Shown: positions 22,277 to 30,834 of the stretch, piece by piece
How positions within the stretch are numbered: position 1 is the first letter of the stretch
How the letters are laid out: each line of letters starts with the position of its first letter
Origin: Oscillospiraceae bacterium
GTDB taxonomy: Bacteria; Bacillota; Clostridia; Oscillospirales; Ruminococcaceae
NCBI GenBank assembly: GCA_029098085.1
Contig: JAQXNQ010000061.1
Span: 1-33,967, forward strand
Length of the DNA: 33,967 nt
Direction of reading: 5' to 3'
Notes under the pieces: generated by a model
Databases searched by the model: none
What the model saw: the letters and a program-made list of their open reading frames with translations, nothing else
What the model was told of the DNA's origin: nothing
Translations under genes and position numbers: made by a program

Positions 22277-24013
22277 TTGAAACGATGGATGAAGTATGTG
22301 AAGCCCTACTGGCCTTACTTTCTCATCGGCCCTCTGTGCATGATCATTGAGGTCGTCGGTGAGATTCTCATGCCCAAGTTCATGGCTTCCATCATCAACA
22401 ACGGCGTTGCCGACAAGGATGTCTGGTACATCGTAGGCATCTGCCTGTTCATGGTGCTCACCGCCCTGCTGATGATGGCCGGCGGCGTGGGCGGCGCCTA
22501 TTTCGGTGCCAAGGCCTCGGTCAACTTCGCGGCGGATCTGCGGCAGGATGTCTACAGCAAGATCCAGAAATTCTCCTTTGCCAACATCGACAAATTCAGC
22601 ACCGGTTCTCTGGTCACCCGTCTGACCAACGACGTGACCCAGATGATGAACTTTATCAACATGCTGCTGCGGATGTGCCTGCGCGGACCCGGCATGCTCA
22701 TCGGCGCCCTGATCATGGCCATCGCCATGAACCCCCGGCTGGCGACAGTACTGGCGGTCACCATTCCCCTGATCGTCATCACCCAGGTTCTTGTCATCCG
22801 GGTGGGCTTCCCCCGATTTAACCGGATGCAGAAAAGAATCGATAGCCTGAACTCCACCGTCCAGGAAAACCTCACCAATGTGCGGGTGGTCAAATCCTTT
22901 GTCCGCGAAGGTCACGAGCAGGATAAATTCGGCCGCAGCAACCGGGAACTGAAGGACGCCAGCCTGTCTGCCGTCGGCATCATGATCCTCATGCAGCCGC
23001 TGATGACACTGTTCATGAACCTGACCTCCCTGGCTGTGGTCTGGTTCGGCGGCAAACAGGTCATTGCCGGCGACATGCTGGTGGGCGATTTGACCGCCTT
23101 TATCACCTACATCACCCAGATCCTGTTTTCCCTGATGATGCTGACCATGGTCTTTATGAACAGTTCCCGTGCCCTGGCCTCTGCCCGGCGCATCTCCGAG
23201 GTGCTGGATGAAAAGATCGACCTGACCGATGAGCAGGCTGCCCAGCCCGATCGTCTGGTGCAGGAGGGCCGAATTGAATTCCGCCATGTCAGCTTCCGCT
23301 ACTACAAAAACAGCGCCGAAAAGGTTCTGTCCGACATCAGCTTTACCATTGAACCGGGCCAGACTGTGGGCATCATCGGCTCCACCGGCTGCGGCAAGAC
23401 CACGCTGGTCTCCATGATCCCCCGGCTGTACGACACCGATGAGGGTGAGGTGCTGGTGGACGGCGTCAACGTCCGGGACTACAGTCTCAGAAACCTGCGC
23501 AACGGCGTCGGCATGGTTCTACAGAAGAATGTGCTCTTCTCCGGCAGCATCACCGAAAATCTCCAGTGGGGCGATGAAGATGCCACCATGGAGCAGCTGC
23601 GGGCTGCAGCCGCCAGCGCTCAGGCCGACAGCTTCATTCAAAGCTTCACCAACGGCTACGATACTGAACTGGGGCAGGGCGGCAGTAATGTCTCCGGCGG
23701 TCAGAAGCAGCGGCTCTGCATCGCCCGCGCCCTGCTGAAAAAGCCCAGAATCCTGATTCTGGACGACTCCACCAGCGCTGTGGACACCGCTACCGAGGCC
23801 CGCATCCGCAAGACCTTTACCGGTGAACTGAAGGATTCCACCAAGCTGATCATCGCCCAGCGGATCACCTCGGTCATGGAAGCGGATCAGATCATCGTTA
23901 TGAACGAGGGACGCATCACCGGCATCGGCACCCACGAGGAGCTGCTGGCCGGCAACGAGGAGTATCAGGAAATCTACTACTCCCAGATGGACAGAAAGGA
24001 GGCGCAGGCCTGA
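22277..24013 (+). CDS. ABC exporter half-transporter, degenerate nucleotide site subunit
   Basis: This 578-residue fused six-helix permease and ATPase of the multidrug/lipid exporter type starts at TTG with AAGGAAGG eight bases upstream. The membrane domain spans about residues 10-300. In the ATPase domain, Walker A is GSTGCGKTT (about 367) and the signature is VSGGQKQR. Walker B reads LILDDSTSAVD, with Asp in place of the catalytic Glu, and the switch reads IIAQRITS, with Gln for His. These are the marks of the degenerate half of heterodimeric exporters such as TM287/288 and BmrCD. The partner follows with a one-base overlap. Substrate unknown; drug efflux is only one possibility. Confidence 0.92.
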   Translation: MKRWMKYVKPYWPYFLIGPLCMIIEVVGEILMPKFMASIINNGVADKDVWYIVGICLFMVLTALLMMAGGVGGAYFGAKASVNFAADLRQDVYSKIQKFSFANIDKFSTGSLVTRLTNDVTQMMNFINMLLRMCLRGPGMLIGALIMAIAMNPRLATVLAVTIPLIVITQVLVIRVGFPRFNRMQKRIDSLNSTVQENLTNVRVVKSFVREGHEQDKFGRSNRELKDASLSAVGIMILMQPLMTLFMNLTSLAVVWFGGKQVIAGDMLVGDLTAFITYITQILFSLMMLTMVFMNSSRALASARRISEVLDEKIDLTDEQAAQPDRLVQEGRIEFRHVSFRYYKNSAEKVLSDISFTIEPGQTVGIIGSTGCGKTTLVSMIPRLYDTDEGEVLVDGVNVRDYSLRNLRNGVGMVLQKNVLFSGSITENLQWGDEDATMEQLRAAAASAQADSFIQSFTNGYDTELGQGGSNVSGGQKQRLCIARALLKKPRILILDDSTSAVDTATEARIRKTFTGELKDSTKLIIAQRITSVMEADQIIVMNEGRITGIGTHEELLAGNEEYQEIYYSQMDRKEAQA

Positions 24014-25890
24014 TGCCCAGACGCGATCTTGAAAACCTGGCAAAACGCTACAACAGCGCCTCTGCTCAGAAAATGGCCATGCGTGGTCCCGGAGGCCCGG
24101 GAAGAGGCCCGGGTGGACCCGGCGGACCCAGAAGCCGGGGCACGGGCGGCAAGCCCAAGGACACCGGCAAAACCATCAAGCGGCTGTTCTCCTATGTTTC
24201 CGCCTATAAAGCCCGCATGTGCGTGGTCTTTGTCTTTATGGTGCTGCGCACCCTGTCGGCTCTGGCTGGCTCCTACATGCTGCGCCCCATTATCAACAAC
24301 TACATCGCCGCAGGCAGAATGGAGGGCTTTCTGTACGCCCTGCTGACTTTGGGCGCCGTTTATCTGGTAGGCATTGTCACCACCTATGCCCAGAACCGGC
24401 TGATGATTACCGTTTCCCAGAACGCCATTGAAAAAATCCGGAACGATCTGTTCGGCAAGCTGCAAAAACTGCCGGTGCGGTTCTATGACACCGAAAACAA
24501 CGGTGAAATCATGAGCCGGTTCACCAACGACGTGGACAATATCGGCATGATGCTGGACTCCACCCTGCTGAGCCTGGTCTCCGGCTCCATCACGCTGGTC
24601 GGCACTGTGGTCATGATGGTATACACCAACATCTGGCTGGCCCTGCTGACCATGCTGTTCACTCCCCTGTTCATGAAGGCAGGCAGCATGATCGCCTCCC
24701 GCAGCCGCAAATACTACTCCGCACAGCAGGCTGCCCTGGGCGCCGTCAACGGCTACATCGAGGAATCGGTATCCGGTCAGAAGGTGGTCAAGGTCTTCTG
24801 CCACGAGGACATCTGCGAGGAAGAATTCGGCCTGCTGAACAGCGATCTGCGGAACAAGCAGCTCAACGCTCAGTTCTTCGGCGGCATCATGGGTCCGGTG
24901 CTGGGCAACCTGAGCCAGGTCAGCTACGCCCTGACCATCGGCATCGGCGGCATCCTCTGCGCTGTCGGCTCCTTTGACGTGGGCGGCCTGACCGTATTCG
25001 GCAACTACGCCCGCCAGTTCAGCCAGCCCATCAATGAAGTGGCCAACCAAGTCTCCACCATCTTCTCGGCTCTGGCCGGTGCGGAGCGGGTGTTCAACAT
25101 CATGGACAGAGAGCCCGAAGCGCCTGACGCTCCCGACGCGCTGGACATGACCGATATGAAGGGTCATGTGGTGCTGGACGATGTGACCTTCGGCTACAAC
25201 CCCGACAAGGTGATTCTGAAGCACATCTCCCTCTACGCCAAGCCCGGTCAGAAAATCGCTTTTGTGGGCTCCACCGGCGCCGGCAAAACCACCGTCACCA
25301 ATCTGCTGAACCGTTTCTATGACATTCAGGAAGGCAGCATCACCATCGACGGCGTTGACATCCAGCAGATCCGCCGGGAAACCCTCCGGCACAACATCGC
25401 CATGGTGCTGCAGGACACCCACCTCTTCACCGGCACCGTCATGGAGAACATCCGGTACGGACGGCTGGACGCCACCGACGAGGAGGTCATTGAAGCGGCC
25501 AAAACCGCCAGCGCCCACAGCTTCATCATGCGTCTGGCCGACGGCTATGACACCATGCTGGAAGGCGACGGTCAGAACCTGTCCCAGGGGCAGCGGCAGC
25601 TGCTGAACATCGCCCGGGCAGCCCTCAGCAAAGCGCCCATTCTGGTCATGGACGAAGCCACCAGCTCGGTCGACACCCGAACCGAACGCCATATTGAGCA
25701 CGGCATGGATCGGCTGATGCACAACCGCACCACCTTCGTCATTGCCCACCGTCTGTCCACCGTCCGCAATGCCGACGCCATCATGGTGCTGGAGCAGGGC
25801 GAGATCATCGAACGGGGTAATCACGATCAGCTGCTGGCCATGAAGGGCCGCTACTACGAGCTTTACACCGGAAAGAGAGAACTGGACTGA
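24013..25890 (+). CDS. ABC exporter half-transporter, canonical ATPase subunit
   Basis: This is the 625-residue partner of the preceding half-transporter. Its N-terminus is a Gly/Pro/Arg-rich cytosolic tail (GPGGPGRGPGGPGGPRSRG) of about 50 residues, then six membrane helices and an ATPase domain. Walker A is GSTGAGKTT (about 419), Walker B VMDEATSSVD with the catalytic Glu, and the switch IAHRLST with His. Its signature is LSQGQRQL rather than LSGGQ, which matches its role of completing the degenerate site. Translation overlaps the previous stop (TGATG). A terminator follows directly. Confidence 0.92.
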   Translation: MPRRDLENLAKRYNSASAQKMAMRGPGGPGRGPGGPGGPRSRGTGGKPKDTGKTIKRLFSYVSAYKARMCVVFVFMVLRTLSALAGSYMLRPIINNYIAAGRMEGFLYALLTLGAVYLVGIVTTYAQNRLMITVSQNAIEKIRNDLFGKLQKLPVRFYDTENNGEIMSRFTNDVDNIGMMLDSTLLSLVSGSITLVGTVVMMVYTNIWLALLTMLFTPLFMKAGSMIASRSRKYYSAQQAALGAVNGYIEESVSGQKVVKVFCHEDICEEEFGLLNSDLRNKQLNAQFFGGIMGPVLGNLSQVSYALTIGIGGILCAVGSFDVGGLTVFGNYARQFSQPINEVANQVSTIFSALAGAERVFNIMDREPEAPDAPDALDMTDMKGHVVLDDVTFGYNPDKVILKHISLYAKPGQKIAFVGSTGAGKTTVTNLLNRFYDIQEGSITIDGVDIQQIRRETLRHNIAMVLQDTHLFTGTVMENIRYGRLDATDEEVIEAAKTASAHSFIMRLADGYDTMLEGDGQNLSQGQRQLLNIARAALSKAPILVMDEATSSVDTRTERHIEHGMDRLMHNRTTFVIAHRLSTVRNADAIMVLEQGEIIERGNHDQLLAMKGRYYELYTGKRELD

Positions 25891-25902
25891 GTTTCCGTGT
25901 GA

Positions 25903-25935
25903 CCTCCGGAAGGAAATCTTCCGGAGGTTTCCCTT
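25903..25935 (+). terminator. Terminator of the ABC exporter operon
   Basis: CCTCCGGAAG and CTTCCGGAGG form a ten-base perfect stem with a five-base loop, followed by TTTCCCTTT. Confidence 0.8.
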
Positions 25936-25955
25936 TCCCTGCCTCCGGATCAAAC

Positions 25956-25995
25956 AAAAACGGTGCAGCCCCGCTCGGGAAGCTGCACCGTTTTT
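25956..25995 (-). terminator. Terminator of the oxidoreductase operon
   Basis: AAAAACGGTGCAGC and GCTGCACCGTTTTT form a 14-base stem. The A-run at its left edge gives the U-tract on the minus strand, and the T-run at its right edge lets it also stop plus-strand reading. Confidence 0.88.
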
Positions 25996-26009
25996 TATAC
26001 CGGGATGAA

Positions 26010-27164
26010 TCAGATTTCGGGGATCTCCACCTCAACCTCATGGCCCAGTCTGGCGGACTCGGCGATGCTGGAGAGGATGGCCTGGTTGTACAGGATCTGG
26101 CTGGTGGGAACGGGAGCGCTGCCGCCGTTCTTCACCGCATCCAGGAAGGTCCGGATCTTGCGGTCGAACAGGTTGGCGTTGTCCTCAATGATGGGGATCT
26201 CGGTCTCCACCTGAGCACCGGCCACCTCGTGGTAAATCTTCATGGGGCCGCCCACCGAGCCGTTCCAGCATTCGGTGGAGGGGATCCGCAGACCGCCCTT
26301 GGTACCCATGATGATGGTGTCACCGGGAGTGTCCAGGTTCATGGCCCATGCGATGCGGAAGTCCAGGATGATGCCGCCTTCCAGACGGACAAAGGCAGCG
26401 GCGAAATCGTCCACGCCGAACTTCTCGGCATACTCGGGATGGGTGGGATAGTAGCTGGGACGGGTGCCGAAGAAATCGGACTTGTAGCCAGTAACGGTCA
26501 GAGGCTTGGGGTAGCCGATGGCGTTGAGCACCATATCCAGAGAGTAGCAGCCGATATCGGCCAGAGCGCCCAGACCGGCAGTCTGCTCTTCAATAAAGGT
26601 GGTGCCGAAGGGGGTGGGGATGCCGCGCCGACGCCCGCCGCCAGTCTGGATGTAGTAGATGTCGCCCAGTTCGCCGGATTCGACGATCTTCTTGATCATC
26701 TTCATGTTGGCGTCAAAACGGGGCTGGAAGCCGATGGACAGCACCTTGCCGCTGGCCTTTTCGGTGCGGCAGAGGTCAACGGCCTCTTCCAGGGTGACGC
26801 ACATGGGCTTCTCCAGCAGCACATGAACGCCCTTCTCCAGAGCGTACTTGGCGCAGGGCACATGCTGACGGTTGTAGGTGCAGACGCTCACCGCGTCCAG
26901 CTCCTCGTTGTCCAGCATCTCCTTGTGGCTGGGGTAGCAGCGGACATTCTCCAGTCCGAAGCGCTTGAAGAAGGCTTCTGCCTTGCCGGGGATCAGATCG
27001 GCGCCGGCCACGATTTCCACATCGGGCATCCGCAGATAGCTGTCCATATGGGCTTCCGCGATCCAGCCGGTTCCGATGATGCCGATTTTCAGCTTTTTGC
27101 TGGTGTCAATGGCTGCTTCGCCTTCCTGGTCGGTTTTGAATTTGTCCAGAATGTTTTCTGCCAT
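26010..27164 (-). CDS. Gfo/Idh/MocA-family NAD(P)-dependent oxidoreductase
   Basis: This 384-residue protein has a Rossmann fold starting at LKIGIIGTGWIAEAH (about residues 26-40). It also has the family lysine motif VLLEKPMCVTLEEA and a C-terminal alpha/beta substrate domain with ADIGCYSLDMVL. Members oxidise or reduce hydroxyls of sugars, inositols or glycosides. Pairing with a sugar phosphate isomerase/epimerase-type gene 22 bases upstream suggests a route for myo-inositol-like or 3-keto-sugar compounds, an inference from co-occurrence. The ATG at 27164 has GGAGAGAG upstream. No signal peptide is seen, so it is cytoplasmic. Confidence 0.9.
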   Translation of the reverse strand: MAENILDKFKTDQEGEAAIDTSKKLKIGIIGTGWIAEAHMDSYLRMPDVEIVAGADLIPGKAEAFFKRFGLENVRCYPSHKEMLDNEELDAVSVCTYNRQHVPCAKYALEKGVHVLLEKPMCVTLEEAVDLCRTEKASGKVLSIGFQPRFDANMKMIKKIVESGELGDIYYIQTGGGRRRGIPTPFGTTFIEEQTAGLGALADIGCYSLDMVLNAIGYPKPLTVTGYKSDFFGTRPSYYPTHPEYAEKFGVDDFAAAFVRLEGGIILDFRIAWAMNLDTPGDTIIMGTKGGLRIPSTECWNGSVGGPMKIYHEVAGAQVETEIPIIEDNANLFDRKIRTFLDAVKNGGSAPVPTSQILYNQAILSSIAESARLGHEVEVEIPEI

Positions 27165-27186
27165 GATTCTCTCTCCTTATGATTTA

Positions 27187-28014
27187 TTAAAGGCCCAGCG
27201 ACTTCAGGTAATCGCGGCTCATTTCAGCGCACTCCATGGAGCTCTTGCCCATGGAAGGACGGTCCTGCTCCACGACAACCCACTCCGCGCCGGCTTCCTC
27301 CGCCGCTTTCAGGATTGCAGGGAAATCCTGCATGCCGTAGCCCACGGGACGGAACTCAAAGACGTTCTCCCCGCCGGCCTTCTGATCGCTGCCGATCAGC
27401 TCGTAAAAAGGAGCGTCGCCGGCGTTCTCCCGGCTGCTCAGATAGAAGTCCTTCAGATGCACCACCGGCGCCCGTCCGGCATATTTGCGGACAAAGGCAG
27501 CGGGCTCTTCTCCGCCAACATTGACCCAGCAGGTGTCCAGCTCGGTCTGCAGCAGCTCCGCGGGAATGGTGCGGTACATATAGTCCAGGCAGTATTCCTC
27601 GCCGATTTTCACAAACTCAAAGTCATGATTGTGGTACAGCATGGTCATGCCGTGCTTTTTGGCAACGCCGCAAAGCATCTCAATCTCCTTCATGGTGCGG
27701 TCAAAGCCGTCGGTACCGGCTCTCCGCTCCTCGGGCAGATAGGGAACCGCCACAAAGCGGCAGCCGATCTCGGCATAGCCGGCCAGCACACCGTCCGGAT
27801 CCGCCAGCATCTCATCCAGCGGCACATGGGCGGAAATGGGGGTCAGCCCCACCTTCTTCATCATGTCCCGGACTTCAGCGTAAGAATGGCCGTACAGACC
27901 GGCCAGCTCGGCGCCGTCGTAGCCCATCTCTTTGATTTTCCGCAGCGTCCCTTCCAGGTCCTGCTCCGCAAAGTCGCGAACCGAATAGACCTGCAGCGCA
28001 ACCTTAAAATTCAT
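27187..28014 (-). CDS. Sugar phosphate isomerase/epimerase (xylose-isomerase-like TIM barrel)
   Basis: This 275-residue TIM-barrel protein of the AP_endonuc_2 group begins MNFKVALQVYSVRDF. Likely metal ligands are seen in GYDGAELAG, YHNHDFEF, LDTCWV, VVHLKDF and WVVVEQD. Such enzymes isomerise or epimerise sugars and inositols, or cleave 3-keto glycosides; the substrate is not clear. The ORF track starts it at 28032. ATG 28014 with GAAGGGAG about eight bases upstream is better. It leads the operon with the Gfo/Idh/MocA gene, under a strong promoter carrying a LacI-type operator. Confidence 0.88.
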   Translation of the reverse strand: MNFKVALQVYSVRDFAEQDLEGTLRKIKEMGYDGAELAGLYGHSYAEVRDMMKKVGLTPISAHVPLDEMLADPDGVLAGYAEIGCRFVAVPYLPEERRAGTDGFDRTMKEIEMLCGVAKKHGMTMLYHNHDFEFVKIGEEYCLDYMYRTIPAELLQTELDTCWVNVGGEEPAAFVRKYAGRAPVVHLKDFYLSSRENAGDAPFYELIGSDQKAGGENVFEFRPVGYGMQDFPAILKAAEEAGAEWVVVEQDRPSMGKSSMECAEMSRDYLKSLGL

Positions 28015-28032
28015 GACATACGCTCCCTTCAA

Positions 28033-28046
28033 TGTAATCGTTTACT
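28033..28046. promoter_or_regulatory. LacI/GalR-type operator
   Basis: TGTAATCGTTTACT: a GTAA/TTAC pair around a central CG, the usual LacI-family operator shape. It lies between the -10 and the start codon of the isomerase gene, a repression position. Confidence 0.6.
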
Positions 28047-28049
28047 CTC

Positions 28050-28078
28050 ATTATAGCGGCAAGTTTTTTTGCTGTCAA
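28050..28078 (-). promoter_or_regulatory. Promoter of the isomerase-oxidoreductase operon
   Basis: On the minus strand TTGACA, 17 bases, TATAAT: a full consensus match. Confidence 0.8.
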
Positions 28079-28235
28079 GCCTTATTTCAGCCAGACATCA
28101 GAACCTTTTCTTGTGGAAAAACACAACGAACACGGTCCTTCCAACCCGCTCTGAACAATCAGACGCTTTTTCCTCTTCAGACCGGCTGTCCGGCGTTAAT
28201 TTTTGCAGCTTTGGCCTTAGATTTTGTCAGGCCCC

Positions 28236-28264
28236 TTGCATTCTCCTCCATTTTCCGATAAGAT
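28236..28264 (+). promoter_or_regulatory. Promoter of the DUF6440 gene
   Basis: TTGCAT, 17 bases, TAAGAT, about 40 bases before ATG 28305. Confidence 0.55.
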
Positions 28265-28304
28265 AAAGATGGTACATGTCATTCCTGCCCGAAAGGAGTT
28301 CCCT

Positions 28305-28505
28305 ATGGCTGAGAAAAAAGAAAAGCGCTTCATGGTTGTGTCCAATGAAACGCCCAAAGGAAATGTTTTTGCCAACTGTCTGGTGCTGGTGGACCGGGAA
28401 ACCGGCGTCAATTATCTGCTGGCCAGCAACGGATCCGGCACCGGCCTGACCCCCTTGCTGGATCGGGACGGCAAACCCATCGTCACTTCCGTATACGATG
28501 AGTAA
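28305..28505 (+). CDS. DUF6440-like small protein
   Basis: This 66-residue protein, MAEKKEKRFMVVSNE..., contains LVDRETGVNYLLAS and GLTPLLDRDGKPIV. That pattern matches the DUF6440 proteins I recall from Firmicutes, which are small, soluble and of unknown function. AAAGGAG about eight bases before ATG 28305 decides the start over the longer frame from 28224 in the ORF track. It has its own promoter and converges on the LUD gene with a 22-base gap and no obvious terminator between them. Confidence 0.75.
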   Translation: MAEKKEKRFMVVSNETPKGNVFANCLVLVDRETGVNYLLASNGSGTGLTPLLDRDGKPIVTSVYDE

Positions 28506-28527
28506 TTTTATTTGCCGATAATACAGA

Positions 28528-29202
28528 TTAGTAGCCCAGCTCCTCATCCACCAACACAACGGTGATCCGGCCGGGAACACTCTGATTTTTCATGATCACA
28601 AAGTCGTTGCAAATGCTGTTTTTGCCGCAGCCGCTGGTCAGGGTGGGATTGCCGCTGAGGAAGGCTGCGCACTCACCCTTTTCCCGACAGTAGGTGGGAC
28701 AGCCCAGCCGCACTGTATTGGCGGGACAGGCGATCTTCTTGACCCGCACCTCCGCCTCCTTCAGATCCGAAACGATCTTGTTGACGCCCACGACCAGAAT
28801 TACCCGACGGGGGCCGTACAGCAGCGCCGCCACCCGGTTGCCGTTGCCGTCCACATTGAACAGCTCGCCGTTTTCGGTCAGGGCATTGACCGAGGACAGG
28901 TACACATCGCTGAGCAGCGCCTGCCGCATCCGTTCGGTGCGCTCCTCCCGGGTCAGGCCGGGCTGATCCCGATCCAGATAGCGCAGCCGCGGCTCCTGCC
29001 GCAGCCAGTCCACAACACCGCATTCCGCCAGCGTCATGGAGCCGCCATGGGCAACCGATGCTCCATCCGGGATGGCCTGCTGCAGCCAGGGCAGAACCTG
29101 CTGCCGGCTTTCCAGATAAACAGCGGACATTCCGTTTTGCTGAAGATGATCCATGGTCTTGCGGATCCGCAGATCCAAAACCGCTTTTTTGTTGGCATCC
29201 AT
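28528..29202 (-). CDS. LUD-domain protein (LutC/YkgG-like, DUF162)
   Basis: This 224-residue protein has the LUD pattern: an N-terminal helix with DLRIRKTMDHLQQNGMSAVYL, GASVAHGGSMTLAECGVVDWL, and the conserved ALTENGELFNVDGNGNRVAALLYGP and VVGVNKIVSDL. It ends with a Cys-rich stretch (CPANTVRLGCPTYCREKGEC) typical of stand-alone clostridial members. LutC is part of the L-lactate oxidising LutABC system, but this stand-alone type sits without lutA or lutB and its role is unknown. The ATG at 29202 has AGGAGG upstream. Confidence 0.88.
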   Translation of the reverse strand: MDANKKAVLDLRIRKTMDHLQQNGMSAVYLESRQQVLPWLQQAIPDGASVAHGGSMTLAECGVVDWLRQEPRLRYLDRDQPGLTREERTERMRQALLSDVYLSSVNALTENGELFNVDGNGNRVAALLYGPRRVILVVGVNKIVSDLKEAEVRVKKIACPANTVRLGCPTYCREKGECAAFLSGNPTLTSGCGKNSICNDFVIMKNQSVPGRITVVLVDEELGY

Positions 29203-29256
29203 GCTGATTCCTCCTGTACAGTTCGTAATTTTTCTGAAAAGTATACGGCTTTCGCT

Positions 29257-29889
29257 CTATTTTACTGACTTACTGCTTAACAGTTCAAACTGCTGCCGGG
29301 TCATCTCATACACCCGACAGTTGTACAGCCCGTTTTCGGTGGAAACAGGCACCGAATCTCCCGGCCGCCGAACCATGCCGCATTTCTCCATGACCCGTCC
29401 GGAGGAGGGGTTCTCAATGGCATGCATGGCGATGAGCTGCCGACAGCCCACCTCGCTGAAGAAAAAGTCCATCACCCGATGGAGCGCCTCCGGGCAGATG
29501 CCCCGCCCCCACCAGGGATAACCGATGCAGTATCCGACCTCCAGGCACTGATGACCGGCCGCTTTGGTCGCGCCCACCGAGCCGATCAGCTGACCGCTGT
29601 CCTTCAGCACAATGCCCCACTCATAAAAATCCTTGCGGCTGTACTGTCGCTGCCAGTACTCCAGCACCGACCGGGTCTCGTCCACCGTCTGATGGGCCCG
29701 CCACAGCAGGTAGCGGGTCACCCGGGGATCGCCGGCCCAGTTCCGGAACATAGTCTCCGCGTCCTCCACCCGAAAGGGGCGGAGAAGCAGCCGGGACGTT
29801 TCCATCGGAACGGTGCCCCGGTGGGTCAGCAGCAGCTTATGCCGGCGCTGCCCCTTCCCCGCAGGAGAATGGGCGCCGAATAGGGTCAT
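29257..29889 (-). CDS. GNAT acetyltransferase, RimJ/RimL type
   Basis: A protein of about 210 residues with METSRLLLRPFRVEDAETMFRNWA, an N-terminal signature of RimJ/RimL-like acetyltransferases. GYCIGYPWWGRGICPEALH (acetyl-CoA binding) and NPSSGRVMEKCGM follow. It would acetylate an alpha-amino group or a small molecule; the target is unknown. About 30 residues precede the usual ETxRLxLR start. ATG 29889 has GGAAAGG about 11 bases upstream; GTG 29898 is also in frame. It is separated from the LUD gene by about 54 bases and probably shares its transcript. Confidence 0.85.
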   Translation of the reverse strand: MTLFGAHSPAGKGQRRHKLLLTHRGTVPMETSRLLLRPFRVEDAETMFRNWAGDPRVTRYLLWRAHQTVDETRSVLEYWQRQYSRKDFYEWGIVLKDSGQLIGSVGATKAAGHQCLEVGYCIGYPWWGRGICPEALHRVMDFFFSEVGCRQLIAMHAIENPSSGRVMEKCGMVRRPGDSVPVSTENGLYNCRVYEMTRQQFELLSSKSVK

Positions 29890-29998
29890 GATCGTCACGA
29901 CCTTTCCAAAAGAATCCGGACAGGAGCTTCCCGTCCTTTTCCCTATATTATATCAGCAAACATCCTCAAAGAAAAGACTTTTAAAGGAGATTTTATCC

Positions 29999-30817
29999 AT
30001 GCATCCTCTTCTTGACTGCCACAATCACTCGCTGCACAGCTTCGACGGCCAGGAACCCGTTGACCTCATCTGCCGCCGGGCGGCAGAGCTGGAGCTGCAG
30101 GTCTTTGCCGTCACCGACCACTGCGACCTCTATCCCGCCCGCTATCCGGTGGAGCAGGTCAAGGCGGCCATCTGTGCTTCGGTGGACGAGGTCAGCCGCT
30201 GGCGGCAGGAGCATGCCGGTTCCACCCGTATTCTGACCGGCTTTGAGCTGGGAGAAGCCATCGACTATCCGGCCCTTGCCGAGGAAATACTGGCCATGCG
30301 GCAGGTGGATGTGGTCATCGGATCCATTCACCGGGCCGGTGACGTGGAGGACTTCTACTATCTGGATTGCCGAAATACCCCTGTCAGCCGGATTCTGGAG
30401 CTGCTGGACGATTACTTCGACCGGCTGATCCGGCTGGTGGAATGGGGAATGACCGATGTGCTGGCCCATATCACCTACCCGCTGCGCTACATCGTGGGCG
30501 ATGCGGGCATTCCGGTGGAGCTGGACCGCTATAAAGACAAAATCGACCGTCTTCTCCGGCTGACCATCGACAGCGGCATGGCGCTGGAGGTCAATTCCAG
30601 CGGTCTCCGCCAGAAGATCAGTGTTCCCCTGCCCGATCCGGGCATCGTCAGCCGCTACCGCCAGCTGGGCGGCCGCCGGATCACCCTGGGCTCCGACGCC
30701 CACAAGGCCGGCGACATCGCCTCGGGCATTCCGCAGTGCCAGCAGCTGCTGCGGGAGTTGGGCTTTGAAGAGCTGACCTGGTTCCGGCAGCGCCAGCCCC
30801 AAACCATTCGCCTGTAA
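29999..30817 (+). CDS. PHP-domain phosphatase, histidinol-phosphatase-like
   Basis: This 272-residue PHP-superfamily protein has metal ligands in order: DCHNHSLHS, VTDHCDL, GFELGEA, IGSIHR, LAHITYPLRY and LGSDAHKAGD. The family hydrolyses phosphoesters at a trinuclear metal site. Its closest named relatives are histidinol phosphatases (HisK/HisJ type), but no other his gene is nearby, so the substrate is open. The ORF track runs it back to 29813; ATG 29999 with AAAGGAG at about 29984-29990 is the real start. The membrane-protein gene follows after 17 bases. Confidence 0.9.
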   Translation: MHPLLDCHNHSLHSFDGQEPVDLICRRAAELELQVFAVTDHCDLYPARYPVEQVKAAICASVDEVSRWRQEHAGSTRILTGFELGEAIDYPALAEEILAMRQVDVVIGSIHRAGDVEDFYYLDCRNTPVSRILELLDDYFDRLIRLVEWGMTDVLAHITYPLRYIVGDAGIPVELDRYKDKIDRLLRLTIDSGMALEVNSSGLRQKISVPLPDPGIVSRYRQLGGRRITLGSDAHKAGDIASGIPQCQQLLRELGFEELTWFRQRQPQTIRL

Positions 30818-30834
30818 TCCGGGAGGGATTTGCC

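Larger units (their letters stand above)
28015..28304. promoter_or_regulatory. Divergent intergenic region, sugar operon and DUF6440 gene
   Basis: This 290-base region holds the minus-strand promoter and operator at 28033-28078 and the plus-strand promoter at 28236-28264. Between them (about 28080-28235) I see no gene and no clear structure. Confidence 0.7.

Noticed and set aside
28224-28304. N-terminal extension of the DUF6440 protein
   Set aside because: It runs through the promoter; ATG 28305 has AAAGGAG at proper distance.
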